IMG/VR virus record: IMGVR_UViG_3300027996_002186
Location: 372,001 to 436,000 of that record
Source: a virus
Length of the DNA stretch: 64,000 nt
Direction: 5' to 3' (one strand)
Positions 51,081 to 59,907 of this stretch are shown in pieces (positions within the stretch are counted from its first letter, which is position 1; every line of letters starts with the position of its first letter). The notes under the pieces are model-generated. The model saw nothing but the letters and a program-made list of their open reading frames with translations. It had not been told where the DNA came from and made no database searches. The position numbers and the translations under genes are program-made.

Positions 51081-51446
51081 ATGAAAGTATTTTTAGTAGA
51101 TATAGATGGAACCTGTTGTGATGATATTAGTAATGAAGATTCACACTTATATGCAACTGCAAAAGTTATTGAGGGTTCATTAGAACAAATTAATAAGTGG
51201 TATGATGATGGACATCATATTACATTTTTCACGGCTCGTGAATCAAAAGATAGAGATGTTACAATAAAATGGTTAGATGATAATGGGTTTAAATATAATG
51301 GCCTAATAACAGATAAACCAAGGTGTAAAGGTGAGGATGATGAATATATCTGGATAGATAATCGTAAAGTACGCGGGATAACATATAGTGAAGTGTGGGG
51401 AGATTTGAAGAAAGTGAATAAAGAAATTTTAACATTCGGAGACTAA
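51081..51446 (+). CDS. HAD-superfamily phosphatase-like protein
   Basis: 121 residues. Motif I VDIDGTCCDD (nucleophile D7, D9), FFTAREs as motif II, KPRCKGED and YIWIDNRKVRG as the later motifs. Size and order resemble small phage HAD proteins related to the polynucleotide kinase phosphatase domain. Substrate unknown; in the operon with prs. Confidence 0.75.
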   Translation: MKVFLVDIDGTCCDDISNEDSHLYATAKVIEGSLEQINKWYDDGHHITFFTARESKDRDVTIKWLDDNGFKYNGLITDKPRCKGEDDEYIWIDNRKVRGITYSEVWGDLKKVNKEILTFGD

Positions 51447-51460
51447 AAATAACCTTTGTA

Positions 51461-51754
51461 ATGAATGAGTGGGTAATAAAAGATATGATAAAACGAGGAA
51501 TAATCTCCTTTAGTAAGGGAGATGAGGTCGTTCTATTGAAGAGAAAAAAAAATGGTTATCCAAAATCTGTTAAGGGAGATGAGGTTTATATAATCACTCA
51601 TATAGAAAATGATAATATAACTATTGCTCAACATTCCACTGATGGTGTTGGTTGGGTAAACCATAATAAAGTAAATAAAATATATCTAATAAATAAATCA
51701 AAATTAAGAGATATCAAAATAAACTCTATACTGAATGAAACAAATCGGTTATAG
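51461..51754 (+). CDS. Small hypothetical protein
   Basis: 97 residues. KGDEVVLLKRKKNGYPKSVK, then GDEVYIITHIENDNITIAQH, is an SH3-like beta pattern. No family recognised. Confidence 0.6.
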   Translation: MNEWVIKDMIKRGIISFSKGDEVVLLKRKKNGYPKSVKGDEVYIITHIENDNITIAQHSTDGVGWVNHNKVNKIYLINKSKLRDIKINSILNETNRL

Positions 51755-51784
51755 TAGATATAAATAAAAAATAATAATATTTAA

Positions 51785-52963
51785 ATGGGGAAATTAGCGC
51801 TTAATTTCATATGTAAGGACGAATCACATGTGATAGGAAAGATGTTAGAAAGTGCAAAATCATTCACTGATCTAATTGTCGTAACAGATACCGGATCTAC
51901 TGATGGTACACAGGATATAATAAGAAAGTTCGGAGAAGATAACAACATACCAACGTATGTTTATGATAGACCGTTTGATAACTTTGAAAATAGTAGAAAC
52001 CATTCAATGGAGAAGCTAAGAGAGGTTGTTAAAGAATTGGATTGGAATGCAGATAAAACATACGGGTATTGGTTTGATTGTGATGAAACTGTAATCATAC
52101 AGCCAAAATTCGATAAGAGACAATTCACAAAAGATTTATATATGATGAATACGTATATCGGTCAAATGAAATATACTAGAAATACTTTCTTTAGAGTGTC
52201 TAAGCCATTTAAGTGGTATGGTCCTGTTCATGAATTTATCATATGTGAAGATAAGAATATTACCTCGGCACTTGCTGAGAATATTCATGTTGATGTTAAG
52301 ATGACTGGTAACTCTTGGCAAGGTGATATACCAGCTAAATATAAATCTCATGCTCACGTATTAGAAAATTATATTGATAATGATAGAAAAGATCCAAGGT
52401 GGATTTTCTATACAGCTCAATCATATCATGATTCAGCATCTTTACCAAATAACAAAGACGAGAATGAAGAAAGGTTAAGAAGATCTCTTAAATATTATAG
52501 AGAAAGAACTTCTAGGCCTGATGGTTATGCTGAAGAAATTTACTATTCACAATTTAGAATAGGAACAGTTATGAGACTTCTTGAAGAACCTTGGTCTTTA
52601 ACACATCAAGAGTGTTTGAAAGCTTATTCTATGGATCCAATGAGAGGTGAGTCTATAAAAACAATAATAGATTATTACTTACAAGTTGGTGAATGGCATA
52701 TGGCTTATCTTTATACGAAGTTCTGTAAGGTTAATTTCCACGGTAAAAATCCTTATCCTAAGAGATTATTATTTGTTGATGAGGCTCTTTATACTTGGAA
52801 GTTTGCTGAGGCACACGCCGCGGCTAGTTTTTATACTGGTAGAATGGATGAAGCTAAGGCTAATTTTCAAGAGATAGTCAATTTAGTTAAAACACAACCA
52901 CAATCTTTTACTCCGGATGATTTGAAGAAGATTGAAACAAATGGTCAATTCTTTAATAAATAA
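51785..52963 (+). CDS. Family 2 glycosyltransferase with C-terminal helical repeats
   Basis: 392 residues. GT2 N-terminus LNFICKDESHVIGKML with TDTGSTDGTQDI at about 36-47, the metal-binding acidic motif YWFDCDETV at about 98, and GPVHEFI near 140. The C-terminal 190 residues are TPR-like helical repeats (GRMDEAKANFQEI). The GT2-TPR form is common in Bacteroidetes and large phages. Probable partner of GalE; the acceptor is unknown. Confidence 0.87.
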   Translation: MGKLALNFICKDESHVIGKMLESAKSFTDLIVVTDTGSTDGTQDIIRKFGEDNNIPTYVYDRPFDNFENSRNHSMEKLREVVKELDWNADKTYGYWFDCDETVIIQPKFDKRQFTKDLYMMNTYIGQMKYTRNTFFRVSKPFKWYGPVHEFIICEDKNITSALAENIHVDVKMTGNSWQGDIPAKYKSHAHVLENYIDNDRKDPRWIFYTAQSYHDSASLPNNKDENEERLRRSLKYYRERTSRPDGYAEEIYYSQFRIGTVMRLLEEPWSLTHQECLKAYSMDPMRGESIKTIIDYYLQVGEWHMAYLYTKFCKVNFHGKNPYPKRLLFVDEALYTWKFAEAHAAASFYTGRMDEAKANFQEIVNLVKTQPQSFTPDDLKKIETNGQFFNK

Positions 52964-53006
52964 TATATCATATACTGGTAAATTATGTTAGTAACAATAA
53001 GTAGAT

Positions 53007-53486
53007 ATGATTAAGATAATTGTAGCAACTTCGAAAAATAGAGTCATTGGTAATGATAACTCTTTGATATGGAATTTACCATCAGATTTGAAGCACTTCA
53101 AGAAACTAACAACTGATAATTCAATTGTTATGGGTAGGAAGACTTATGAATCAATTGGTAGACCTTTACCAAATAGAAGAAATATAATAATAACAAGACA
53201 AGAAGATTATGAGGTGGATGATTGTGAGGTTGTTGGTTCATTAGAAGAAGCTTTATTATTATGTGGTTCTAATTGTTTTATAATTGGTGGAGGTGAGATA
53301 TATAAACAGTCAATTAATATAGCTGATAAAATATATCTCACCCTTATTGATGAGGAGTTTGAAGGAGATACTTATTTTCCTGAGATTGATGAGGATTGGG
53401 TAGAAGTGATAAGAGAGAATAAAGAACAGGATGATAAAAACGAGTATAATTATTCATTTATAGAATATGAAAGATATAAATTTTAA
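53007..53486 (+). CDS. folA: Dihydrofolate reductase
   Basis: 159 residues. IIVATSKNRVIGNDNSLIWN, LPSDLKHFKKLT with the active-site aspartate, VMGRKTYESIGRPLPNRRN and FIIGGGEIY are all standard DHFR motifs. It supplies tetrahydrofolate for thymidylate synthesis, as in T4. Overlaps the next gene by 20 nt. Confidence 0.95.
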   Translation: MIKIIVATSKNRVIGNDNSLIWNLPSDLKHFKKLTTDNSIVMGRKTYESIGRPLPNRRNIIITRQEDYEVDDCEVVGSLEEALLLCGSNCFIIGGGEIYKQSINIADKIYLTLIDEEFEGDTYFPEIDEDWVEVIRENKEQDDKNEYNYSFIEYERYKF

Positions 53487-54042
53487 GGGTAAATTAATAA
53501 TGATAATGGGTCCTCCTGCTAGTGGTAAATCAACATTAGCTTCTGAGGTACACACTGAATTGAAAAAGAGAAATATTAATTCTGTTTTTGTAGGTGAATC
53601 TGCAACTGATTATATTGCTGAGTATGGTATTCCAGATTCACCTAATGATCAAATGGTTATCTTTTATAAACAATTGAATAAGGAATTAATGTTTTTAGAT
53701 AGTAAGGATTATATAATATGTGATTCTAGTTCGATTCTAAATTATTTCTATTTCAGAAATTTATTCGATTCTAAACTATCTAATAAAGATATAGCATCAA
53801 TAAATCATTTACAGAAGGAAATATTAAAACACATAAATACGATTGATGAAATATTTTATGTACCAGCTATGTCAGTTAATGATAGTGATGATGGTATTAG
53901 ATTTCATGATAAAGGTGAGATTGAGAAGTTAGGAACTTGGATAAAGTCTTATTTAGAAATAGAAAATATAAAACATATTGATTTATCTAATGAGAATATG
54001 GATAATAGAGTTGATTTTATAATAAAAAGTTTAATAAAATAA
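53467..54042 (+). CDS. P-loop kinase, NadR/AAA_28-like
   Basis: 191 residues. Walker A GPPASGKST at 15-23, then VFVGESATDYIAEYGIPDS, in the place of the E-x-x-R-x-Y motif of NadR-like ribosylnicotinamide kinases, and a second acidic motif DYIICDSSSILNYF. A nucleoside, nucleotide or nicotinamide riboside kinase is likely. The NadR idea gains weight from prs in the same operon but remains inference. Confidence 0.72.
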   Translation: MKDINFKGKLIMIMGPPASGKSTLASEVHTELKKRNINSVFVGESATDYIAEYGIPDSPNDQMVIFYKQLNKELMFLDSKDYIICDSSSILNYFYFRNLFDSKLSNKDIASINHLQKEILKHINTIDEIFYVPAMSVNDSDDGIRFHDKGEIEKLGTWIKSYLEIENIKHIDLSNENMDNRVDFIIKSLIK

Positions 54043-54044
54043 AT

Positions 54045-54239
54045 ATGATAATAATTAAAACAGAAAAGAAAATTGGTGAATTTTTAGATAACTCATCCGT
54101 TGATAATATTCCTTTAAGAAGAATCAATTCTTTGGATGAATTAAAAGAATTTGAAGATGACGATTACCAAATAATAAAAATGCCATCGACACCGATTATA
54201 GATATAGAAAAGGCTAAAGGAAATTCTTTTAGAAGGTAG
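54045..54239 (+). CDS. Small hypothetical protein
   Basis: 64 residues, 2 nt after the kinase stop. Short acidic centre (SLDELKEFEDDDYQII). Last gene of the plus-strand metabolic operon; its stop is 1 nt from the stop of the convergent response regulator gene. No family recognised. Confidence 0.6.
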   Translation: MIIIKTEKKIGEFLDNSSVDNIPLRRINSLDELKEFEDDDYQIIKMPSTPIIDIEKAKGNSFRR

Positions 54240-54240
54240 A

Positions 54241-54672
54241 TTATTTATAAACCTTAAATGGAAGACTTTTAGATTTATAACCTTTAAAATCCTCTCTAAA
54301 CTCTTCAAGTCTAGGTTCTATCTCGTCAGATTTTATTATCCAAAATTGAGCACCAGCTGCTATTGCTTTCGCTTTTTCGGATTCCTCGTTGGATGAGGAT
54401 ATTATTCCGACAACCACCTCATTTCCGTATTCAAAATTTATCTTTCTAATCAATTCTATACCATCGAAAGAACTACCTAATATATTTAAATCTATAAAGG
54501 CACAACTAGGTTTTCCTTTACCACTCTCAAACCATTCTTTAAACATATTACTAGCATCATCTGAACTAGACACACTTGTAAGGCTTAATGTTATATCTAA
54601 AAGACTGCAAGCGTCTTCGAAGACTAGGTGGAATAAGTCTTCATCATCTACTAATAATATTGAATCAATCAT
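54241..54672 (-). CDS. Response regulator receiver protein paired with histidine kinase
   Basis: 143 residues. Receiver domain with the acidic pair D9/D10 in LLVDDED, phosphoacceptor D61 in AFIDLNILGSSFDGIELIRK and the later VGIISSSNEESEKA and WIIKSD segments (switch Ser and conserved Lys). A 20-residue basic tail follows and there is no output domain. Its ATG overlaps the kinase stop (ATGA), so the two are translated together. This is Bacteroidetes single-domain type. Confidence 0.87.
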   Translation of the reverse strand: MIDSILLVDDEDLFHLVFEDACSLLDITLSLTSVSSSDDASNMFKEWFESGKGKPSCAFIDLNILGSSFDGIELIRKINFEYGNEVVVGIISSSNEESEKAKAIAAGAQFWIIKSDEIEPRLEEFREDFKGYKSKSLPFKVYK

Positions 54673-55925
54673 AATGGTATTTCTATTTTTATTTTAGTTC
54701 CTATTTTTATTTTTTCACTACTAACACCAAAACCATGTTCTTTCATTATCGCTAAACATATGTTTAACCCTAATCCCGTTCCAGACTCTTGTTGTTTATT
54801 TTTTCTTATATATGGTTTAGATAAGTCTTCAAATTCCTTTTGCGACATCCCTCTTCCATTGTCTTCTATTATTAGTAAATTTCTATACGAACCTCTATCT
54901 TTATTGTATTTCGCTTCATCCATATATATCTTAACTAACTTTGAATCACTGTCATTATATTTTAACCCATTTCTTATTAGGTTATCTACAGCAGTACAAA
55001 ATAAAGATTCATTAACGTTACATTCTATTAAATTTTCTATAATAACTTGTTTTGAGTATGCGGTAGTACTTAGGTGTGATTTTAATATATCCTTTAAATT
55101 AAAAATTTCTCTTTCTAATGTAGCATCTTTTTTAACAAGATTTGTAAATTCTTTAACACCAGTATATACTTTTTGTGAGTGTTTTAACCCTTCCTCTATT
55201 AACTTTAAAGAGGATTCTAGTTTTAATTTTTTAATAATTTCGGGAGACATCTTTCTTTTTAAAGAACGTAAACCTCTTGGCATATAGGTGTTTATCCCAC
55301 TATGCATATCGTGTCTTAATATTTTTGCAGCATGTTCTAGGTAGGAGTTGGTTTTTTCTATCTCAGCTTTTTGTTCTACCATTTCTGTTATATTGTTTAC
55401 TACTTTTAGTATCTTATAACATTTACCATTACCATCTAGAATAGGGTTGTAATTACCATTGATGTGAACCTCATCACCTTCACTATCTATTCTCACAAAT
55501 TCACCACTTTTAAATTCACCATCTCTTAAATCTTTCCAAAACTTTTTATATTTAAGTGTGTTTTTATATTCATGTTTAACGAACATACTATGATGTTTAC
55601 CTTTAACCTCTTCTATTGTATAACCAAATATGTCTAGGAAATTTTGGTTTGCTTTAATTACGTGTCCATCAGGACAAAATTCTATTACAGAATTAGATTT
55701 GTTAATAGCGTCTAACATGTTGGAATTGAAATTGGAGTTATTACCTATATTTTCTTTTAGTATAATACAAAAAGGTGGTAAAAATAATAACAAACTAATA
55801 AACTCATACCAATCTGTATATACCGAAGAATTAATAAATCCAGATAACAACATAACTTTAACTACAAAAAAAGTAATTATAATAAGGAAAGATGTGTAAA
55901 TTGATATGTGGAAACTTTTGTTCAT
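54669..55925 (-). CDS. Membrane sensor histidine kinase with PAS domain
   Basis: 418 residues. Two membrane spans (about 8-28 and 42-57) with a very short periplasmic loop, so sensing is probably in the membrane or cytoplasm. PAS domain about 70-185 (GYTIEEVKGKHHSMF). Phosphoacceptor H205 in LRHDMHSG. ATPase boxes: N319 in DNLIRNGLKYN, EDNGRGM at 354-360, GTGLGL at 382-387. All catalytic residues are present, so it should be active. An intact kinase/regulator pair is rare in phage genomes. It may report host physiology or rewire host signalling. Confidence 0.92.
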   Translation of the reverse strand: MNKSFHISIYTSFLIIITFFVVKVMLLSGFINSSVYTDWYEFISLLLFLPPFCIILKENIGNNSNFNSNMLDAINKSNSVIEFCPDGHVIKANQNFLDIFGYTIEEVKGKHHSMFVKHEYKNTLKYKKFWKDLRDGEFKSGEFVRIDSEGDEVHINGNYNPILDGNGKCYKILKVVNNITEMVEQKAEIEKTNSYLEHAAKILRHDMHSGINTYMPRGLRSLKRKMSPEIIKKLKLESSLKLIEEGLKHSQKVYTGVKEFTNLVKKDATLEREIFNLKDILKSHLSTTAYSKQVIIENLIECNVNESLFCTAVDNLIRNGLKYNDSDSKLVKIYMDEAKYNKDRGSYRNLLIIEDNGRGMSQKEFEDLSKPYIRKNKQQESGTGLGLNICLAIMKEHGFGVSSEKIKIGTKIKIEIPL

Positions 55926-55998
55926 AACTTATTAATTTTATTTAATCGATGAACAGGTTTGAGTTATATCGGAAATCTATCCCAAACCATCTCGAACA

Positions 55999-56277
55999 TC
56001 ACATTTGGTCAAGATTATCATCGGTATATTCACCCGGATAGTCGTCTTCGTCCTCACCAAGTATAGTATTGATTACTTCTCTAGTATATTTATCTGTCAG
56101 AAATGAGACAAAATTATCTAAGGTTGTATGACAAGATGAGTGTACATCATTTTCTTTATGAAAATCATCTAAGTCTGTGAAAAAATCTAAGGTTTTCCAT
56201 GGTCCTTCTTCCTCTTCTTGCATCTCTAAAATTCGATTGACTTTAGTATTTTCATTAAACCTATTTATATGTTTCAT
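55999..56277 (-). CDS. Tagged small acidic protein
   Basis: 92 residues, tag MKHINRFNENTKVNR. Very acidic thereafter (MQEEEEGP, GEDEDDYPGEYTDD). The upstream gene on this strand ends 12 nt before its ATG. No family recognised. Confidence 0.68.
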   Translation of the reverse strand: MKHINRFNENTKVNRILEMQEEEEGPWKTLDFFTDLDDFHKENDVHSSCHTTLDNFVSFLTDKYTREVINTILGEDEDDYPGEYTDDNLDQM

Positions 56278-56289
56278 AATCTTTTATTT

Positions 56290-56949
56290 TTATTTTGAAA
56301 GTAATCTAATTAAATCCTCAGTTATTATAGTTATAAGCTTTTTACCTTCAACTGTAACAAGTGGTATATTTTTAACCATTGAATACTTATCATTACCATC
56401 AACATAAACAGATTCTAGTAATTTTTTAAGTTTAGGTTCATTTTTATATTTATCAATATAATAAGATTTTAATTCAGTTACAAATTTACCTAAATCAACA
56501 CCTTCTTTATAGTTATATTTAACCATTTGAAGTTCGTTATCTTGTTTCTCAACCATTATATACCAGATTGATTTCTTAGGTACTTTAACATTTTCAAGGA
56601 AGTTATAAGCTTTAGAAGCTTTAATATTCTTAGGGAATTTAGCAATTTTACCAAAAGTCTCAACCTCTTTATTTTCATTCTCCTCTTCAAACTCATATCC
56701 GAAATCTTCGTTTTCATCATCATTAGATAAATTAATATCTTGATCTTCTGGCATCAGATTCTTTCTAGATGCTGGTTTCTCAATCTTTTTAGAGTCAAGT
56801 GGTAAATTTGGATTCATAGGAATATCAGAATCTTTAAATCCATTAAAGGGTAATGATGGATCTATTTCCTTAATCTTTTTAGATTCGGTTTTAATATCAG
56901 AGAATTTTCTGAAACCTACTATTTTCTTATTGTTTGACTTATCTGACAT
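56290..56949 (-). CDS. Hypothetical protein near baseplate genes, tag-like N-terminus
   Basis: 219 residues. N-terminal 100 residues are charged and disordered; KKIVGFRKFSDIKTESKK at 8-25 is loosely tag-like but offset from the start. The C-terminal 110 residues form an ordered domain (KSIWYIMVEKQDNELQMVKY). A TTAATATATA box lies upstream. Probably a late virion-associated protein; no family recognised. Confidence 0.6.
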   Translation of the reverse strand: MSDKSNNKKIVGFRKFSDIKTESKKIKEIDPSLPFNGFKDSDIPMNPNLPLDSKKIEKPASRKNLMPEDQDINLSNDDENEDFGYEFEEENENKEVETFGKIAKFPKNIKASKAYNFLENVKVPKKSIWYIMVEKQDNELQMVKYNYKEGVDLGKFVTELKSYYIDKYKNEPKLKKLLESVYVDGNDKYSMVKNIPLVTVEGKKLITIITEDLIRLLSK

Positions 56950-56972
56950 TCGTTTAAATTACTTTTGTTTAT

Positions 56973-56982
56973 TATATATTAA
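56973..56982 (-). promoter_or_regulatory. Candidate late promoter box TTAATATATA
   Basis: Exact 10-mer on the minus strand, 23 nt before the ATG at 56949. Confidence 0.4.
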
Positions 56983-56998
56983 AATTTGAAATGGTTTT

Positions 56999-57253
56999 TT
57001 ATCCTTGTTGTTTATAGTAATATTTATCCACCATGTAGTTCTTAAAATTCTTCATAACATTCATATGGTCGAAATTTATAGAAACTAAGGGTTGTAATTT
57101 TTTAAGGAAAGTATTCATGACATCATTCTCATACATATAAGGTGATAATGATTTATCAAGTAAATTATTTTCATAATCAAAATTTGAATCATCATCATCA
57201 TGTCTGTGTTTCATGTAATTAAGTTCACTAAGTTGTTGTCTATCGTATAACAT
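56999..57253 (-). CDS. Small hypothetical protein in baseplate operon
   Basis: 84 residues, Asp/Tyr/Met-rich (MKHRHDDDDSNFDYENN). Its ATG shares the last base of the upstream baseplate gene stop, so translation is coupled. Probable small baseplate or tail component by context. Confidence 0.6.
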   Translation of the reverse strand: MLYDRQQLSELNYMKHRHDDDDSNFDYENNLLDKSLSPYMYENDVMNTFLKKLQPLVSINFDHMNVMKNFKNYMVDKYYYKQQG

Positions 57254-58980
57254 TATATACCCGCTCTATTTTTTGAATCAACAATACCCTTTTTAATAAT
57301 ATTTACTGATTTTAAACCACCACCATCTATATTATCAGAATAATATAGACCGTTTCTATCATACCAACCACCTCTAATAACCGGTATTTCATCTGCTTCA
57401 AATATTATATCATCAAGAACCGGATCTAAACCAATAACTTTATTTGAAATATAATTTGGATCAGCTTTTGGTGTTGATATATCAACATTTATCTTAGAAT
57501 CAAAATTTGATAATTTGTTTTCAACATTTATTTTATTTTCTTTGTGGTAATCCTCATTCTTTTTACACATGAATTGAAGATCAATAGAGTGTACATCATT
57601 TATTGTTGATAGTTCTCTTATTATATCAAGCTTTGGTATTCTATCTATTCTTTTTAAGTCTAAAAAGTATTCTGATATCTTATCTAATATTTGTGCATTA
57701 ACCGAATCGTCAGTTGCATCCGAATAATTCATAACGAATATATTCATTATATAATATGATATTTTTGGTGAATCTACTCTATATTTTCTTGTTAATTGTA
57801 ACTGTCCTCCTGTCCTAAGATATTTATCTATCTTAGATTTCTCATATCTATCAAGCTCAAAAGCTTTTATATCAATTGTGAAATAATCAGCATTTCGATT
57901 CTTAAATAATCTTATATTTGGTGTAGCGACAATAAATATTGTTCCGAATCTCTCATAAGCATTTACATGTGAGAAAACTCCTAACTTCTTAATCTCATAC
58001 GCATATTGTTGTGGTAATCCTAAAACAAAGTTATTACTCGATATTGGTAATATATTTTTTGTAAATAATAGATTTTCAGCATCAGCACCAAAGTTTATAT
58101 CTGTATAAATATCTATGTTGAATACATCAGCGACATCCATGGTTTCACCATTTCCATCTAATACATTTCCAACAAACTCCCAATCATCTCTTGTTCTTCT
58201 AAATATGTTACCAGTCGATCCATCAGATACTAAATAATTTACCTCTATTGAGGAACCAATTGGTGGTTTCAATCCGAACCCACCATTACCAAAAACAATA
58301 TCTACACCACCGTTAAATCCAGTTCTAACAACACAAGCTTGTTCATCAGGCAACATTTCATAAATATGCTTTTTTAATGACCAAAAATCACCATTAACCA
58401 ATATTTCAACGTTGAAGTTCTCGATATCTTTTTGGCTTATTTCTGATAATGATAATGTTTGTAATTGTGTTCCATCACCTGTATAAGTTTTTCTCATCCA
58501 TTTACCTTGTATTATTGGTACGAAGAATTTATAATTAGGAGTTATTTTGTGTGTTACTTTTTCAGTTCCAATACTAAATGAGTAATCAAGAGCGTTTGTT
58601 TTATTCTTAATCAATAATCTATTATTAAATGTCAATCTTGATCCAGGTATTTGATCGGCCACATCAAGATTTGATTTTAAGGTAAACTTCAAAGTACCAG
58701 TAGCACTTATTGATCTACCCGGGATATGTCCAGCAAAAATTGCCGCATTTCTTATAACTTTCCTATTTAAAGCATTTGGGTTACTTAAATCAAATTGGTC
58801 AATTGAATTCTTCAAATATAAGATTGACATTTGGTGTAAATTTTCAATAACAGATAATATCTGACCATATGGAGAAGCAGGACTAAAAAGAAGACCCGCT
58901 TTGTTATGTTCTTTTTTTAAATACCTTTCTATCTCAGCCTTAATACCGGTAAAAGTTATTGATGAAAAATTAGTAGCCAT
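57253..58980 (-). CDS. Baseplate wedge protein, T4 gp6 / baseplate J-like
   Basis: 575 residues. Typical gp6/J features: helical start, LTGxL-type strand (ATGTLKFTL), the conserved VFGNGGFGLKPPIGSSIEVN and YLVSDGSTGNIF at about 230-265, and a C-terminal half with LRTGGQLQL and DIIRELSTINDVHSIDL. It forms the ring that holds the six baseplate wedges together and triggers sheath contraction. This identifies the virus as having a contractile tail. T4 gp6 is 660 residues, so the size fits. Confidence 0.85.
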   Translation of the reverse strand: MATNFSSITFTGIKAEIERYLKKEHNKAGLLFSPASPYGQILSVIENLHQMSILYLKNSIDQFDLSNPNALNRKVIRNAAIFAGHIPGRSISATGTLKFTLKSNLDVADQIPGSRLTFNNRLLIKNKTNALDYSFSIGTEKVTHKITPNYKFFVPIIQGKWMRKTYTGDGTQLQTLSLSEISQKDIENFNVEILVNGDFWSLKKHIYEMLPDEQACVVRTGFNGGVDIVFGNGGFGLKPPIGSSIEVNYLVSDGSTGNIFRRTRDDWEFVGNVLDGNGETMDVADVFNIDIYTDINFGADAENLLFTKNILPISSNNFVLGLPQQYAYEIKKLGVFSHVNAYERFGTIFIVATPNIRLFKNRNADYFTIDIKAFELDRYEKSKIDKYLRTGGQLQLTRKYRVDSPKISYYIMNIFVMNYSDATDDSVNAQILDKISEYFLDLKRIDRIPKLDIIRELSTINDVHSIDLQFMCKKNEDYHKENKINVENKLSNFDSKINVDISTPKADPNYISNKVIGLDPVLDDIIFEADEIPVIRGGWYDRNGLYYSDNIDGGGLKSVNIIKKGIVDSKNRAGI

Positions 58981-59041
58981 TTTAATTTATTAATTTATTT
59001 TAGTTGTAATTTAGTTATCCTTTATCACTCGATTTATTTTA

Positions 59042-59782
59042 TTATAGTAATGATAATAAATCATCTATATTACTATTTAACCAAGTAGTTAATTGTTTAG
59101 CAATAATTGTTTTAGCTTCATCATCATTAACATTTATCCAGTCCCCAACCTTTTTAGTGAATAAACCATGAGTATCACCTAAGTACAACCCATCAGTTCT
59201 GTTTCTACCATAGTCATTAACACCAACATTAGACTTAATTTTTTTAACTAAATCTAATTTATCAATTTTATTAAAATGTTTTATAAGTTTTTCATTGGAT
59301 AATATATCATCTAGTACTGTGTTAAGTTGATTAAGAACATTGATAGATACATCAGCCATATCCCAAGTAATTTGACCATCACTAATTTTATCCATTTCTA
59401 TCTTCATATTACTAACTAAGTCTCGTGACTTATCAATCATTTCTCCTGTTCTATTGAATATAGATAGTTCATTTATATATTCTGAGTTAAATCTATTTTT
59501 TTCAAAAATATCTTTAACATCTTCTATGAATAAACTAATTGAAGAGTTTCTATTCACTAAATCTGAATTCTCATTCAATGGGTTGGTAAAATATTTCCAA
59601 TTGAAATTATCACCTTCTAAATCGGTTTTAGAAACAATTAATTTTAGATTCTTATCACCTTCTAAAATAGACAATTCAATATAGTTTCCTAGTTTTATGT
59701 CACTTTTCTCGAATATAATAACTTCATCGAAGTTATTCGATAACTCAATGTGTATCCTGTTTATATTTTGTTTAAGGTTCAT
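59042..59782 (-). CDS. Probable structural protein upstream of baseplate gene
   Basis: 246 residues. Beta-rich N-terminus (NINRIHIELSNNFDEVIIFE), helical middle and end. The sequence NVGVNDYGRNRTDGLYLGDT at about 185-204 has a virion-protein look. It lies directly upstream of the gp6-like gene on the same strand and has its own late-type box. No family recognised. Confidence 0.6.
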   Translation of the reverse strand: MNLKQNINRIHIELSNNFDEVIIFEKSDIKLGNYIELSILEGDKNLKLIVSKTDLEGDNFNWKYFTNPLNENSDLVNRNSSISLFIEDVKDIFEKNRFNSEYINELSIFNRTGEMIDKSRDLVSNMKIEMDKISDGQITWDMADVSINVLNQLNTVLDDILSNEKLIKHFNKIDKLDLVKKIKSNVGVNDYGRNRTDGLYLGDTHGLFTKKVGDWINVNDDEAKTIIAKQLTTWLNSNIDDLLSLL

Positions 59783-59798
59783 GTGAAACTTTTTCTTT

Positions 59799-59808
59799 TA
59801 TATATTAA
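59799..59808 (-). promoter_or_regulatory. Candidate late promoter box TTAATATATA
   Basis: Exact 10-mer on the minus strand, 16 nt before the ATG at 59782. Confidence 0.4.
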
Positions 59809-59907
59809 AAAATTCTTACTCTTAATGTGTTTTTTGAATTATGAGTACATTTCAAAAATTTTTGAAAAACCATATTAAATATATATATAACAAGAAAATA
59901 CAAATAT

